From Phenylobacterium sp. (GTDB taxonomy: Bacteria > Pseudomonadota > Alphaproteobacteria > Caulobacterales > Caulobacteraceae), in the NCBI RefSeq assembly GCF_004299445.1, contig NZ_SCTC01000037.1, forward strand, positions 248,001-312,000: DNA of 64,000 nt, given 5' to 3'. A model generated the notes under the pieces. That model saw only the letters and a list, made by a program, of their open reading frames with translations. It was not told the origin of the DNA and ran no database searches. Position numbers and translations under genes: made by a program. Below, piece by piece: positions 39,536 to 48,174 of the stretch; position 1 is the stretch's first letter; each line of letters opens with the position of its first letter.

Positions 39536-40834
39536 TCAGCGCCCGACGCTGACGTACTCGAAGCCGCGGGCCTGCATGTCGGCCGGCTTGTAGATGTTGC
39601 GCAGGTCGACCAGCACCGGCTTGTTCATGAGCAGTTTGATGCGATCGAGGTCGAGCGCCCGGAACTGATCCCACTCGGTGATGATCACCAGCACGTCGGC
39701 GCCCTCGGCCACGGCGTAGGGATCGTCCTTGAAGTCGACGTCTTTCAGCATCTGGCGCGCCTCGTGCCCTTCGGGATCGAACGCCTGGATCTTCGCGCCC
39801 TTGTCCTGCAGCGCCGGGATGATGGCCAGGGACGGCGCGTCGCGCATGTCGTCGGTGTTGGGCTTGAACGTCAGGCCCAGGATGCCGACGGTCTTGCCCT
39901 TCACGTCGCCGTCCAGCGCCTTGACCACCTTGCGGGCCATGGCGCGCTTGCGCTCGTCGTTGACCTTGACCGTGGTCTCCACCAGCTCGACGGGCGCGCC
40001 GGCGTCGCGGGCGGTGCGGACCAGCGCGATGGTGTCTTTCGGGAAGCAGCTGCCGCCATAGCCGGGGCCGGCGTTCAGGAACTTGCCGCCGATGCGGCCG
40101 TCCAGGCCGATGCCCTTGGCCACCTGCTGCACGTCGGCGCCCACGGCCTCGCACAGGTCGGCCATCTCGTTGATGTAGGTGATCTTCAGCGCCAGGAAGG
40201 CGTTGGCGGCATACTTGATCAGCTCGCTGGTGCGGCGGCTGGTGAACAGGATCGGCGTCTCGTTCAGGTACAGCGGACGGTACAGCTCGCGCATCACCGC
40301 CTGGGCGCGCTCGTCCTGGGTGCCCACCACCACGCGGTCGGGCCGCTTGAAGTCCTCGATCGCCGCGCCCTCGCGGAGGAACTCCGGGTTCGAGACGATG
40401 GCCACGTCGGCGTCGGGCCGCACACGCTTGAAGATGGCCTCGATCTCGTCGCCGGTGCCCACCGGCACGGTCGACTTGGTGACCACCACGGTGAAGCCCT
40501 GGACCAGGCCCGCGATCTCCTCGGCGGCCGCGTAGACGTAGGAGAGGTCGGCGTAACCGTCGCCGCGCCGCGAGGGCGTGCCCACGCCGATGAAGACCGC
40601 GTCGGCCTCCTTGATCGCCTGGGTGGCGTCGGTATCGAAGAACAGCCGGCCGGCTTTCACGTTCTGCGCGACCAGGGTGTCGAGCCCCGGCTCATAGATC
40701 GGGATTCCGCCGCCGCGGAGTTGCTCGATCTTGCCCGCATCCTTGTCGATGCAGGTGACCGTGTGGCCGAAGTCGGCGAAACAGGCTCCGCTGACGAGGC
40801 CCACATAGCCTGTCCCGATCATCGCAACGCGCAT
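39536..40834 (-). CDS. ugd: UDP-glucose 6-dehydrogenase
   Basis: 432-residue NAD-dependent enzyme oxidising UDP-glucose to UDP-glucuronate. It has the N-terminal Rossmann motif IGTGYVGLVSG, the catalytic Cys in GYGGSCFPKDTIAL (about residue 260), and a C-terminal UDP-binding Rossmann domain with ILGLTFKPNTDDMRDAPS. The length fits the bacterial class. It takes the product of galU (33 kb) and feeds exopolysaccharide or lipid A sugars. Confidence 0.96.
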   Translation of the reverse strand: MRVAMIGTGYVGLVSGACFADFGHTVTCIDKDAGKIEQLRGGGIPIYEPGLDTLVAQNVKAGRLFFDTDATQAIKEADAVFIGVGTPSRRGDGYADLSYVYAAAEEIAGLVQGFTVVVTKSTVPVGTGDEIEAIFKRVRPDADVAIVSNPEFLREGAAIEDFKRPDRVVVGTQDERAQAVMRELYRPLYLNETPILFTSRRTSELIKYAANAFLALKITYINEMADLCEAVGADVQQVAKGIGLDGRIGGKFLNAGPGYGGSCFPKDTIALVRTARDAGAPVELVETTVKVNDERKRAMARKVVKALDGDVKGKTVGILGLTFKPNTDDMRDAPSLAIIPALQDKGAKIQAFDPEGHEARQMLKDVDFKDDPYAVAEGADVLVIITEWDQFRALDLDRIKLLMNKPVLVDLRNIYKPADMQARGFEYVSVGR

Positions 40835-40938
40835 TCAGAACTCCCTCGAAGGCAGCGCCTTTCAACATGGGCTGCAGGCTGCCGCAACGGCACAACGGTT
40901 TTGCGCTGCAGCAAAATCCGCGCCGCGCCGGTGAATGT

Positions 40939-42441
40939 TCAGATTTCCTGGTTGTACTTGCCCACTTCGGGGCGTTTCGCGAGGCGGGGTTTCACTTCCT
41001 CGTGGAACAGGCGGCGCATGTCGTCCTCGGACTGGGTGCTCTCGACGACCACGACCACCTCGGGCTTGTTGGACGAGGCGCGCACCAGCACCCAGGAGCC
41101 GTCCTCCAGCGCCACGCGGACGCCGTTGACGGTGATCAGGTCCACGATCCTGCGGCCCAGGATGGTCCCGCCCGCGTCGCGCAGCGCGGTGTACTCGGCC
41201 ACCACGCTATCGACCACGCCGTACTTCACCTCGTCGGCGCAGTGCGGGCTCATGGTCAGCGAGGTGTAGGCCACCGGCAGCGCCTTCTTCAGGTCGCTGA
41301 GCTTCTTACCGGGATTGCGGTCCAGCATGGCCAGGATCGCGGCGGCAGCCACCAGGCCGTCGTCATAGCCGCGCCCGATCGGCGGGTTCATGAAGAAGTG
41401 GCCGCTCTTCTCGAAGCCGGCCAGGGCGCCCAGCTCGGCGGTCTTGCGCTTGATGTAGCTGTGGCCGGTCTTCCAGTAGACGGTCTTGGCGCCGTTGGCC
41501 TTCAGCACCTCGTCGGTGGCGAACAGGCCGGTCGACTTCACGTCGACCACGAACGTCGCGTCCTTGTGCAGATACGAGAGATCCCGCGCCAGCATCAGGC
41601 CAATCTTGTCGGCGAAGATCTCCTCGCCCTCGTCGTCCACCACCCCGCAGCGGTCGCCGTCGCCGTCGAAGCCGAGCGCCAGGTCGGCCCCCGTGCTGCG
41701 AACCATCTCGGCCATGGCATGCAGCATGACGCTGTCTTCGGGGTTCGGGTTGTACTTGGGGAAGGTCCAGTCGAGCTCGCAGTCCATCTCGATCAGGGTG
41801 GCGACGCCCATCTTCAGCAGAGCCTGCGGCGCGAAGGCGCCGGCCGTGCCGTTGCCGCAAGCGGCCACGACCGTGAGCGGGCGCTTGAGCGTGACCCGCG
41901 ACGCCGCGTCGGCGATGTAGCGTTCCGCCACGCCGGCGATGTGAGCCACCGAGCCGCCGGGCCGCTGTTCCCACTTGCCGCCGAGGACGAGCTCCTTCAG
42001 CCGGCCCATCTCGTCGGGGCCGAAGGTGAGGGGACGCTGGGCGCCCATCTTCACGCCGGTCCAGCCGTTCTCGTTGTGGCTGGCGGTGACCATCGCCACG
42101 CAGGGCGCGTCCAGGTCGAACTGGGCGAAGTAGGCCATCGGCGAGACGGCCAGCCCGATGTCCAGCACCTCGCAGCCCGCGGCGACCAGGCCGATGGTCA
42201 GGGCCTGCTTGATGGAAAGCGAATACGATCGGTAGTCGTGTCCGACCACGATCCGCTTCTGGCCCATCTCATGGATCAGCGTGCCCAGGCCCAGGCCCAG
42301 CGCCTGGATGCCCAGCAGGTTGATCTCGGGCCCGAACAGCCAGCGCGCGTCGTATTCGCGGAAGCCCGTCGCCTTCACCAGCGGAGTGATCTCGTAGTCC
42401 CAGGTGTTGGGAACCAGGTCGGCGCGGGGAACGGGCAGCAT
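40939..42441 (-). CDS. Phosphomannomutase/phosphoglucomutase
   Basis: 500-residue alpha-D-phosphohexomutase of the AlgC/ManB type. The phosphoserine loop is VTASHNENGWTG (about residues 140-150), the metal loop is GFDGDGDRCGVVD, the sugar-recognition loop is EKSGHFF, and the C-terminal domain carries the phosphate-binding part (VRASSNKPEVVVVVE). It makes mannose-1-P or glucose-1-P for GDP-mannose or UDP-glucose. It sits between ugd and kdsD on the same strand with gaps of 104 and 151 bases. Confidence 0.9.
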   Translation of the reverse strand: MLPVPRADLVPNTWDYEITPLVKATGFREYDARWLFGPEINLLGIQALGLGLGTLIHEMGQKRIVVGHDYRSYSLSIKQALTIGLVAAGCEVLDIGLAVSPMAYFAQFDLDAPCVAMVTASHNENGWTGVKMGAQRPLTFGPDEMGRLKELVLGGKWEQRPGGSVAHIAGVAERYIADAASRVTLKRPLTVVAACGNGTAGAFAPQALLKMGVATLIEMDCELDWTFPKYNPNPEDSVMLHAMAEMVRSTGADLALGFDGDGDRCGVVDDEGEEIFADKIGLMLARDLSYLHKDATFVVDVKSTGLFATDEVLKANGAKTVYWKTGHSYIKRKTAELGALAGFEKSGHFFMNPPIGRGYDDGLVAAAAILAMLDRNPGKKLSDLKKALPVAYTSLTMSPHCADEVKYGVVDSVVAEYTALRDAGGTILGRRIVDLITVNGVRVALEDGSWVLVRASSNKPEVVVVVESTQSEDDMRRLFHEEVKPRLAKRPEVGKYNQEI

Positions 42442-42592
42442 CGGGACTCCGGGGGAAGCGGCGTGTCGGGCGCGTGTTTAGCCCGGCGGATAGCGGGGGC
42501 GCCACTGCGGAAGCCTTAACGGCGAGAACGTGTTCCGCGGCCGATGCGCCGGCGCCCCTCTCTCGCAACGGGAGGAGGCGGGCCGGGAGCGG

Positions 42593-43573
42593 CTACATCA
42601 CCCCGGCGCGGAGCAGGTCGTGGACGTGCAGGATGCCGACGGGCTTGCCGTCGTCGACCACGAACAGGACGGTCACGGCCGGCGCCGGGTCGCTCATCAG
42701 GGCCAGGGCCTCGCCGGCCAGCATGCCGGGCGGGGCGGTCTTGCGGGGGCCGGGGGTCATGACCTCGCCGGCGGTGTGATCCAGCAGGCCCACGATGTGG
42801 CGGCGCAGGTCGCCGTCGGTGATGGCGCCCAGCAGGCGGCCCTGGGGGTCGACGACGCCGACGATCCCCCAGCGCTTTTCCGTCATCACCAGCAGGGCCT
42901 TCTGCATCGGCGTCTCGGGTGCGACCAGCGGCAGCTCCTCGCGGCCGTGCATCAGGTCGGCCGCCGTTCGCAGCATCGCCCCCAGCTTTCCGCCCGGGTG
43001 CAGCACCTTGAAGTCCTTGGGCTGGAAGCCGCGCCGCTCCAGCAGCGCTACGGCCAGCGCGTCGCCCATCGCCATCTGCAGCGTGGTGGATGTGGTGGGC
43101 GCGTTCACCGCGTCGGTGGCCTCGGGCGCGTCGGGCAGGAGGAGCACGATGTCGGAGGCCCGGGCCAGCGTGCCGTCCGGCGCGGCGGTCAGGGCGATCA
43201 GCGGGATGTCGAAGCGGGCGGCGTAGGCGATGACGTCGGCCAGTTCACGGGTCTCGCCGGTCTTCGAGAGCGCCAGGATCACGTCGTCGGCGCCGATCAT
43301 GCCCAGATCGCCATGGCTGGCCTCGCTGGGGTGAACGAACATCGCCGCGCTGCCGGTCGAGGCGAGGGTCGCGGCGATCTTGCGCGCAACGTGCCCCGAC
43401 TTGCCGATGCCGGTGCAGACGATGCGCCCACTTCTTGGCTTGTCCTGCGCCGTGAAGAGGGTTTCGACCGCCTGGGCGAAGGGCTCGGCGAGGTCGGCGG
43501 CCATGCGGACCAGCGCCTCGGCCTCGGTTTCCAGCACGCGCCGACCGACGGCGATGGTGTCTTTCAGCGTCAT
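42593..43573 (-). CDS. kdsD: D-arabinose 5-phosphate isomerase (KpsF/GutQ type)
   Basis: 326 residues: a SIS domain (about 30-170) with VCTGIGKSGHVARKIAATLA and the later STTLQMAMGDALAVALL, followed by two CBS domains (about 205-325). It converts ribulose-5-P to arabinose-5-P, the first step in KDO synthesis for lipopolysaccharide. The length and two CBS units match KdsD. It is preceded by a small coiled-coil membrane protein gene 13 bases upstream on the same strand, likely one transcript. Confidence 0.93.
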   Translation of the reverse strand: MTLKDTIAVGRRVLETEAEALVRMAADLAEPFAQAVETLFTAQDKPRSGRIVCTGIGKSGHVARKIAATLASTGSAAMFVHPSEASHGDLGMIGADDVILALSKTGETRELADVIAYAARFDIPLIALTAAPDGTLARASDIVLLLPDAPEATDAVNAPTTSTTLQMAMGDALAVALLERRGFQPKDFKVLHPGGKLGAMLRTAADLMHGREELPLVAPETPMQKALLVMTEKRWGIVGVVDPQGRLLGAITDGDLRRHIVGLLDHTAGEVMTPGPRKTAPPGMLAGEALALMSDPAPAVTVLFVVDDGKPVGILHVHDLLRAGVM

Positions 43574-43586
43574 GGGGCCAGGTTCT

Positions 43587-43832
43587 TCACTGGGAGGGCG
43601 CGATCGCCTGGTTCTGAATATTGCGGACCGCCTCGCGCGCCTGGTCGACGCGGCGCTGGGCGGCCTCGGTCTCCCGCCGCATCGCGGCCTGGCGTTCGGC
43701 GGTGCGCTGCACGGGTTCGTGGCCGAACGGGGCGGGCGAGCGGTCGCCCAGGCCCTGCGGCCAAACGAGGGCCAGCGCGACGGCGGCGATGGCGCAGAGC
43801 GCCAGCATCGGCAGGTAGAAGCGGTCGAGCAT
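43587..43832 (-). CDS. Small membrane protein with coiled-coil tail
   Basis: 81 residues. One TM helix (about 5-25, LPMLALCAIAAVALALVW) is followed by a charged, probably periplasmic coiled coil (about 44-72, QRTAERQAAMRRETEAAQRR). Its coupling with kdsD (13 bases) suggests an envelope role, but nothing else is known. No recognised family. Confidence 0.65.
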   Translation of the reverse strand: MLDRFYLPMLALCAIAAVALALVWPQGLGDRSPAPFGHEPVQRTAERQAAMRRETEAAQRRVDQAREAVRNIQNQAIAPSQ

Positions 43833-43915
43833 CGGCCCGCTATAGCCCGGCTCGCCTTGACGCCCTAGGCCCTAGTGCTCTAGCCGACCGGTCCCGCCTC
43901 GAAGGAGCAACCGCC

Positions 43916-44626
43916 TTGCCCACCCTGATCCTGCTGCGTCACGGCCAGAGCCAGTGGAACCTGGAAGACCGCTTCACCGGCTGGGTCGACGTCGACCTCA
44001 CGGCGCAGGGCGAGGCCGAGGCGAAGAAGGGCGGCGAGCTGATCAAGGCCGCCGGCATCGCGATCGACCGGGTGTTCACCTCGGTGCTGACGCGGGCCAT
44101 TCGCACGTCCTGGCTGGCGCTGGGCGCGGCGGGACAGGCGTTCGTGCCCGAGGTGAAGGACTGGCGGCTGAACGAGCGCCACTACGGGGGCCTGACCGGC
44201 CTCAACAAGACCGAGACGGCGGCCAAGCATGGCGCCGACCAGGTGAAGGTCTGGCGCCGCAGCTACGATATTCCGCCGCCGGAACTGGCGCCGGGCGGCG
44301 AGTTCGATTTCTCGAAGGACCGCCGTTACGCGGGCCTGGACCTGCCCTCGACCGAGAGCCTCAAGACCACTCTGGTGCGCGTACAGCCCTATTGGGACGC
44401 CGAGATCGCGCCCTGCCTGCGGGCCGGCGAGACCCTGCTGGTCGCGGCGCACGGCAACTCGCTGCGGGCGATCGTGAAGGTGCTGTTCGGCGTGTCGGAC
44501 GACGACATCGTCCACGTCGAGATCCCCACCTCGAACCCGCTGGTGATCGAGCTGGACGCCAACCTGAAGCCGACGGCGGCGCGCTACCTGGATGAAAGCC
44601 GCGCGACGGCGATCCCGGCGGTCTAG
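43916..44626 (+). CDS. gpmA: 2,3-bisphosphoglycerate-dependent phosphoglycerate mutase
   Basis: 236-residue glycolytic enzyme. The phospho-histidine motif LILLRHGQSQWNLEDRFTGW starts the protein, and the second catalytic His is in VAAHGNSLRAIVK. The start is a TTG at 43916: AAGGAG lies 8 bases upstream, and the first conserved residues are LPTLILLRHG. The frame is open far upstream but that region is antisense to kdsD. The length matches the family. Confidence 0.95.
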   Translation: MPTLILLRHGQSQWNLEDRFTGWVDVDLTAQGEAEAKKGGELIKAAGIAIDRVFTSVLTRAIRTSWLALGAAGQAFVPEVKDWRLNERHYGGLTGLNKTETAAKHGADQVKVWRRSYDIPPPELAPGGEFDFSKDRRYAGLDLPSTESLKTTLVRVQPYWDAEIAPCLRAGETLLVAAHGNSLRAIVKVLFGVSDDDIVHVEIPTSNPLVIELDANLKPTAARYLDESRATAIPAV

Positions 44627-44680
44627 GACGCGACGAGACCAGCCCTTCCGCCTCGCGCGGCGAGCCCCCATCATGGCGCC

Positions 44681-45145
44681 ATGAGCGACGAGGACTTCAT
44701 GGCGCGCGCCATCGCCCTGGCGCAGACACACGTCGGCCGGACGGGCGACAATCCGTCGGTGGGCTGCGTGCTGGCCAGGGACGGCGTCGTCGTGGGCGAG
44801 GGCGTCACCAGCGTGGGCGGAAAGGTTCACGGCGAGGAAAACGCTCTCACCGCGGCGGGCGAGGCGGCGCGCGGGGCCACGGCCTATGTGACGCTCGAGC
44901 CGTGTGCGAAACGCTCGGCGGGCGGGCTGTCGTGCAGCGAGCGGCTGGTGGCGGCGGGCGTCGTCCGGGTGGTTATCGCCTGCGGTGATTCGTCGGTCTA
45001 CGCCGCCGGCGAAGGCGCCCGCCGGTTGCAGGCCGCGGGCATAATCACCGATCAGGGGTTGTTGCGGAGCGTCGCCGAGCCCCTTTATGCGGCGTATCGG
45101 CCGGCGCAAGGCCCTGGAAAGTCGCCGTTAATCCCGCGGACCTAG
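44681..45145 (+). CDS. Stand-alone RibD-type deaminase domain
   Basis: 154 residues similar to the N-terminal deaminase half of the bifunctional riboflavin enzyme RibD. The zinc motif usually reads HAE and PCx8C; here it is KVHGEENAL and EPCAKRSAGGLSC, with zinc-ligand His, catalytic Glu and two Cys present. The reductase half is missing. It could deaminate a pyrimidine intermediate in riboflavin synthesis, or another base-like compound. The GTG or ATG choice is not in doubt, as the protein starts with DEDFMARAIALA. Confidence 0.8.
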   Translation: MSDEDFMARAIALAQTHVGRTGDNPSVGCVLARDGVVVGEGVTSVGGKVHGEENALTAAGEAARGATAYVTLEPCAKRSAGGLSCSERLVAAGVVRVVIACGDSSVYAAGEGARRLQAAGIITDQGLLRSVAEPLYAAYRPAQGPGKSPLIPRT

Positions 45146-45183
45146 CATGGTTCACGACGCCTATTCGTAAGCCTAGCAAGGCC

Positions 45184-46446
45184 ATGCCCTCCGACAACGC
45201 CAGAGAGCTCGTGAACGCCCGCCTGAGCCAGGCGGTGGTCGACGCGATCTGCGCGCGCCACGATCGGCTGTGGAGTTCCAAACCGGGAGGCGCCCGGGCG
45301 GTCTTCGCGTTCAAGGACCTGTCGGGCGTGACCCTCGAAGGGCGCAATCTCTGCGACGCCGACTTCACCGGCGCGATCATGAACGACTGCAACCTGCGGG
45401 GCGCGCGGCTCGACAACGCCACGCTGTTCTGCGCCGACCTGAGTGGCGCCGATCTGCGCGAGGCCTCGCTGCGCCGGGCCGACCTGCGCGGCTCCTGCAT
45501 GCGCAACGTGAACCTGACGGGCGCCGACCTGTTCGAGGCCGACCTGCGCGAAGGCACGCTGGCCGCCGGCAGCCGCGAGTTCGGCTTCCGCAAACTCGAG
45601 ATCGGCGCGCCCAATTCCGGCGAACTGCAGGGCGCGATCCTCGCCGGCGCCAACCTTGAGCGTTCGCGCCTGTCCGGCGCCATGGCCGTGCGGGCGGACT
45701 TCACCGACGCGATCATGAAGGACGCCAAGCTCATCCGGGCGAACCTGAAGCAATGCTCGATGCGGGGGGCCAACCTGTCGGGCGCCGATCTGTCCGGCGC
45801 GGACCTGGCCGGCGCCGACCTGCGCGACGCCATCCTGGTAGGTGCGCGGACGGTTTCGTGGAACGTCACTGAGTGCAACATGACCGGCGTGCTGACCGAC
45901 GCGCCGTCAGGCCGCGCGCTCAGCGACCTGCCTTACGGCGAGATGCTGAAGGAGCACGCCCGCTGGTGCGAGACCGGGGGCGCCGAGGGCAAGCCGTCGT
46001 CGTTCGACAACGCCGACCTGCGTGGCCTCGCGGCGGTCCGCGGCTACAACCTGACAGCGCTATCGGCCAAGCAGGCCGTCTTCTACGGCCTCGACATGGA
46101 GGGCGTGCAGCTCCAGGGCGCCCAGCTCGAGGGGGCGGACCTGCGGAACTGCACCCTGCGCCGCGCCGATCTGCGCGGTGCGCGGCTGGCCGGGGCGAAG
46201 CTGTCGGGCGCCGACCTGCGCGAGGCTCAGATGGGTCCGTTGCTGCTGGGCTCGGATCGGGTGCTGCCCTGCAACCTGACGGGCGCGCAGCTCAAGGGCG
46301 CCGACCTGACCCGCGCCGATGTGCGCCATGCGCTGTTCGTCGACGCCGACGTCAGCCGCGCCAACTTCTCGGGCGCGATGCTGAAGCAGGCCGATTTCAC
46401 CCGCGTCCAGCGCCACGGCGCCCGCGGGCTGGAAGACAGCATCTGA
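45184..46446 (+). CDS. Pentapeptide-repeat protein
   Basis: 420 residues. Two blocks of pentapeptide repeats (A(D/N)LxG type), at about residues 40-240 and 300-415, form quadrilateral right-handed beta-helices, with a linker of 60-70 residues between. Runs such as ADLSGADLREASLRRADLRG are clear. The N-terminal 35 residues are outside the repeats. Relatives include DNA-mimicking gyrase-protection proteins, but also many of unknown role; charge pattern was not evaluated. It is 38 bases downstream of the deaminase gene. Confidence 0.9.
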   Translation: MPSDNARELVNARLSQAVVDAICARHDRLWSSKPGGARAVFAFKDLSGVTLEGRNLCDADFTGAIMNDCNLRGARLDNATLFCADLSGADLREASLRRADLRGSCMRNVNLTGADLFEADLREGTLAAGSREFGFRKLEIGAPNSGELQGAILAGANLERSRLSGAMAVRADFTDAIMKDAKLIRANLKQCSMRGANLSGADLSGADLAGADLRDAILVGARTVSWNVTECNMTGVLTDAPSGRALSDLPYGEMLKEHARWCETGGAEGKPSSFDNADLRGLAAVRGYNLTALSAKQAVFYGLDMEGVQLQGAQLEGADLRNCTLRRADLRGARLAGAKLSGADLREAQMGPLLLGSDRVLPCNLTGAQLKGADLTRADVRHALFVDADVSRANFSGAMLKQADFTRVQRHGARGLEDSI

Positions 46447-46456
46447 TATGAAAAAG

Positions 46457-46483
46457 GGCGGCGCCCCTCCGGGGGACGCCGCC
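46457..46483 (-). terminator. Terminator between pentapeptide-repeat gene and hsp20
   Basis: A 7-bp stem, GGCGGCG (46457-46463) with CGCCGCC (46477-46483), with an inner CCCC/GGGG pairing. On the minus strand it ends in CTTTTT, a good T-run for hsp20; on the plus strand GATTTT follows, so it may end both convergent transcripts. Confidence 0.75.
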
Positions 46484-46504
46484 GATTTTCGCCTGACAGG
46501 GCGC

Positions 46505-46960
46505 TTACGCGGCCTTTTCACCTTCGATCAGGCTGCCTTGAACGCCGGTCGTGATGGCGATCGTGCGGGGCTTCAGCGCCTCGGGAAGCTCGCGCTTCAG
46601 GGCGATGGAGAGCAGGCCGTCCGCCAGGTTGGCGTCGGTCACGACCACATAGTCGGCCAGCTGGAAGCGGCGCTCGAAGTTCCGCTCGGCCAGGCCGCGG
46701 TGCAGATACGTCTTGGCTTCGTCGTTGGCGGCCTTCCGGCCGGTTACGGTAAGGAGGTTTTCCTTCACCTCGACGTTCAGCTCTTCGGGACGGAAGCCGG
46801 CCACCGCGATGTCGATGCGGTAGGCGTTCTCGTCGGTGCGCTCGATGTTGTAGGGCGGATAGCCGGCGGCGCCATCAGCAGCGGCCGTCTCGAGCAGGTT
46901 CGCCAGGCGGTCGAAGCCGACGACGGAGCGATACAGGGGGGAAAAGTCAATCGTACGCAT
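46505..46960 (-). CDS. Small heat shock protein, Hsp20/alpha-crystallin family
   Basis: 151-residue ATP-independent holdase. The alpha-crystallin domain covers about residues 35-125, with YRIDIAVAGFRPEELNVEV and the dimer strand TVTGRK; LAERNFERRFQLADYVVV also fits. The C-terminal IxI anchor is IAI in PRTIAITTG. It belongs to the IbpA-like class A. The start ATG at 46960 follows GAGGGA. Its leader carries a sigma-32-type promoter and a ROSE-like hairpin (separate entries), so expression should be heat-induced both at transcription and translation. Confidence 0.93.
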   Translation of the reverse strand: MRTIDFSPLYRSVVGFDRLANLLETAAADGAAGYPPYNIERTDENAYRIDIAVAGFRPEELNVEVKENLLTVTGRKAANDEAKTYLHRGLAERNFERRFQLADYVVVTDANLADGLLSIALKRELPEALKPRTIAITTGVQGSLIEGEKAA

Positions 46961-47069
46961 GCGGTCACATCCCTCTTTCAAAGCAAGGTTGCGGTTCTGA
47001 TTGGACCTGTGGCGACCCGAAATCGGCCTCGCCTGCAGCCCAGGAGGCCCGGACATCCAGCGCCTCCGC
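46961..47069 (-). ncRNA. ROSE-like RNA thermometer in hsp20 leader
   Basis: The roughly 109-base leader has, just before the start codon, CCUU-G-CUU-UGA-AAG-AGGG (46988-46971): CCUU pairs with AGGG and CUU with AAG, leaving a single bulged G and a 3-base loop. The GAGGGA ribosome-binding site is sequestered. A bulged G opposite the Shine-Dalgarno strand in a UUGCU context is the known hallmark of ROSE elements. Upstream, GGCCTC...GAGGCC and CCGATTTCGG can form further hairpins, as in known members. Pairings were worked out by eye. Confidence 0.75.
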
Positions 47070-47075
47070 CGATTG

Positions 47076-47104
47076 AGTTAGGGGGCCGGATTCGAGCGTT
47101 CAAG
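47076..47104 (-). promoter_or_regulatory. Sigma-32 (RpoH)-type heat-shock promoter of hsp20
   Basis: On the minus strand CTTGAA (47104-47099) is separated by 16 bases from CCTAACT (47082-47076), close to the alphaproteobacterial RpoH pattern CTTGAA-N17-CYTATYT. The start of transcription would be near 47069. Its location directly ahead of the ROSE-like leader strengthens the call. Confidence 0.65.
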
Positions 47105-47164
47105 GGCTGTTCGCGTATGAATTCGCGCTCTAGGTTGCCGCACCCAACCAGGAGGAACTCCCCC

Positions 47165-48001
47165 ATGCTCCGCTTTGCTTCGGCCTGCGCCGTGGCCGTC
47201 GCTCTCTCGGTCGCCGCGCCCGCCCAGGCTGCTGACGCCCAACTCAAGTCCGCTGTCGCCGGCGCCCAGCGCGCCCCTGAGCACAAGGCTCGCGACGCCG
47301 CCCGCAACCCCGAGGCCACGCTGACCTTCTGGGGCGTGAAGCCCAAGCAGATCGTGATCGAGCTGTCCCCCGGCAGCGGCTACTGGACTGAGATCCTGGC
47401 GCCCTACGCCAAGGCCACGGGCGGAACCTACTATGCGACCGGCGCCGACCTGGCGAACCCGCAGATCTCGGAAGGCGCCAAGGCGGCGCGGGCCAACTTC
47501 GAGAAGAAGTATGCCGACACCGCCAAGTTCGGCGAGGTGAAGGTCATCGGCTTCGGTCCGGTTTCGGGCCCGCTGGGCGCGCCGGGTTCGGCCGACATGG
47601 TCATCACCGCGCGCAACCTGCACAACTGGGCGCCCAACGCGGCCTTCCTCGACAAGGTGCTGAAGGATGTTCACGCGGTCCTGAAGCCCGGCGGCGTCCT
47701 GGCGGTCGAGGAGCACCGGTCGGATCCGAAGCCGTCCGCGCCCAAGTGGTCGACCGGCTACATGAGCCAGGCCGAGGTGATCGCCATGGTCGAGAAGGCC
47801 GGCTTCAAGCTGGCGGCCAAGTCCGAGGTGAACGCCAACCCCAAGGACACCAAGGACCATCCGTTCGGCGTGTGGACGCTGCCGCCCTCGCGCTGGACGA
47901 CCGCGGGCGGCCGCGGTTCGGACCCGAACTTCGACCGCACCAAGTACGACGCGATCGGCGAGAGCGATCGGATGACGCTGAAGTTCGTGAAGGTGGGCTG
48001 A
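47165..48001 (+). CDS. Exported class I methyltransferase-like protein
   Basis: 278 residues. A signal peptide (MLRFASACAVAVALSVAAPAQA) predicts export. The mature part has a Rossmann-like methyltransferase fold: motif I in IVIELSPGSGYWTEILAPYA, DMVITARNLHNW in the middle and LKPGGVLAVEEHR (motif VI). An SAM-dependent enzyme in the periplasm would need SAM there, which is unusual, so the activity is uncertain. AGGAGGAA lies 8 bases before the ATG. The frame is open upstream but overlaps the hsp20 promoter. Confidence 0.85.
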   Translation: MLRFASACAVAVALSVAAPAQAADAQLKSAVAGAQRAPEHKARDAARNPEATLTFWGVKPKQIVIELSPGSGYWTEILAPYAKATGGTYYATGADLANPQISEGAKAARANFEKKYADTAKFGEVKVIGFGPVSGPLGAPGSADMVITARNLHNWAPNAAFLDKVLKDVHAVLKPGGVLAVEEHRSDPKPSAPKWSTGYMSQAEVIAMVEKAGFKLAAKSEVNANPKDTKDHPFGVWTLPPSRWTTAGGRGSDPNFDRTKYDAIGESDRMTLKFVKVG

Positions 48002-48174
48002 CCGCGCGCCTTTGACCTTGCGACCCACGGCGCCGACGCTGGCGTCGTGGGTTCGCCACAGGCGCCCGGATGGCGCTCAAGGTCGTCAAACCTGCGTAAC
48101 GTCGTCACGGGCGGTTTACACAGCCACCGGGCGCAGCGAAGCTCGCCGCGCGATTCAGGAGAGCCGCTGGGGCC

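Noticed and set aside
42530-43915. N-terminal extension of phosphoglycerate mutase to 698 residues
   Set aside because: It is antisense to kdsD; a TTG with a good ribosome-binding site begins the conserved protein.
46448-47164. Upstream extension of the exported methyltransferase-like protein
   Set aside because: It is antisense to hsp20; a signal peptide and AGGAGG site mark the start at 47165.
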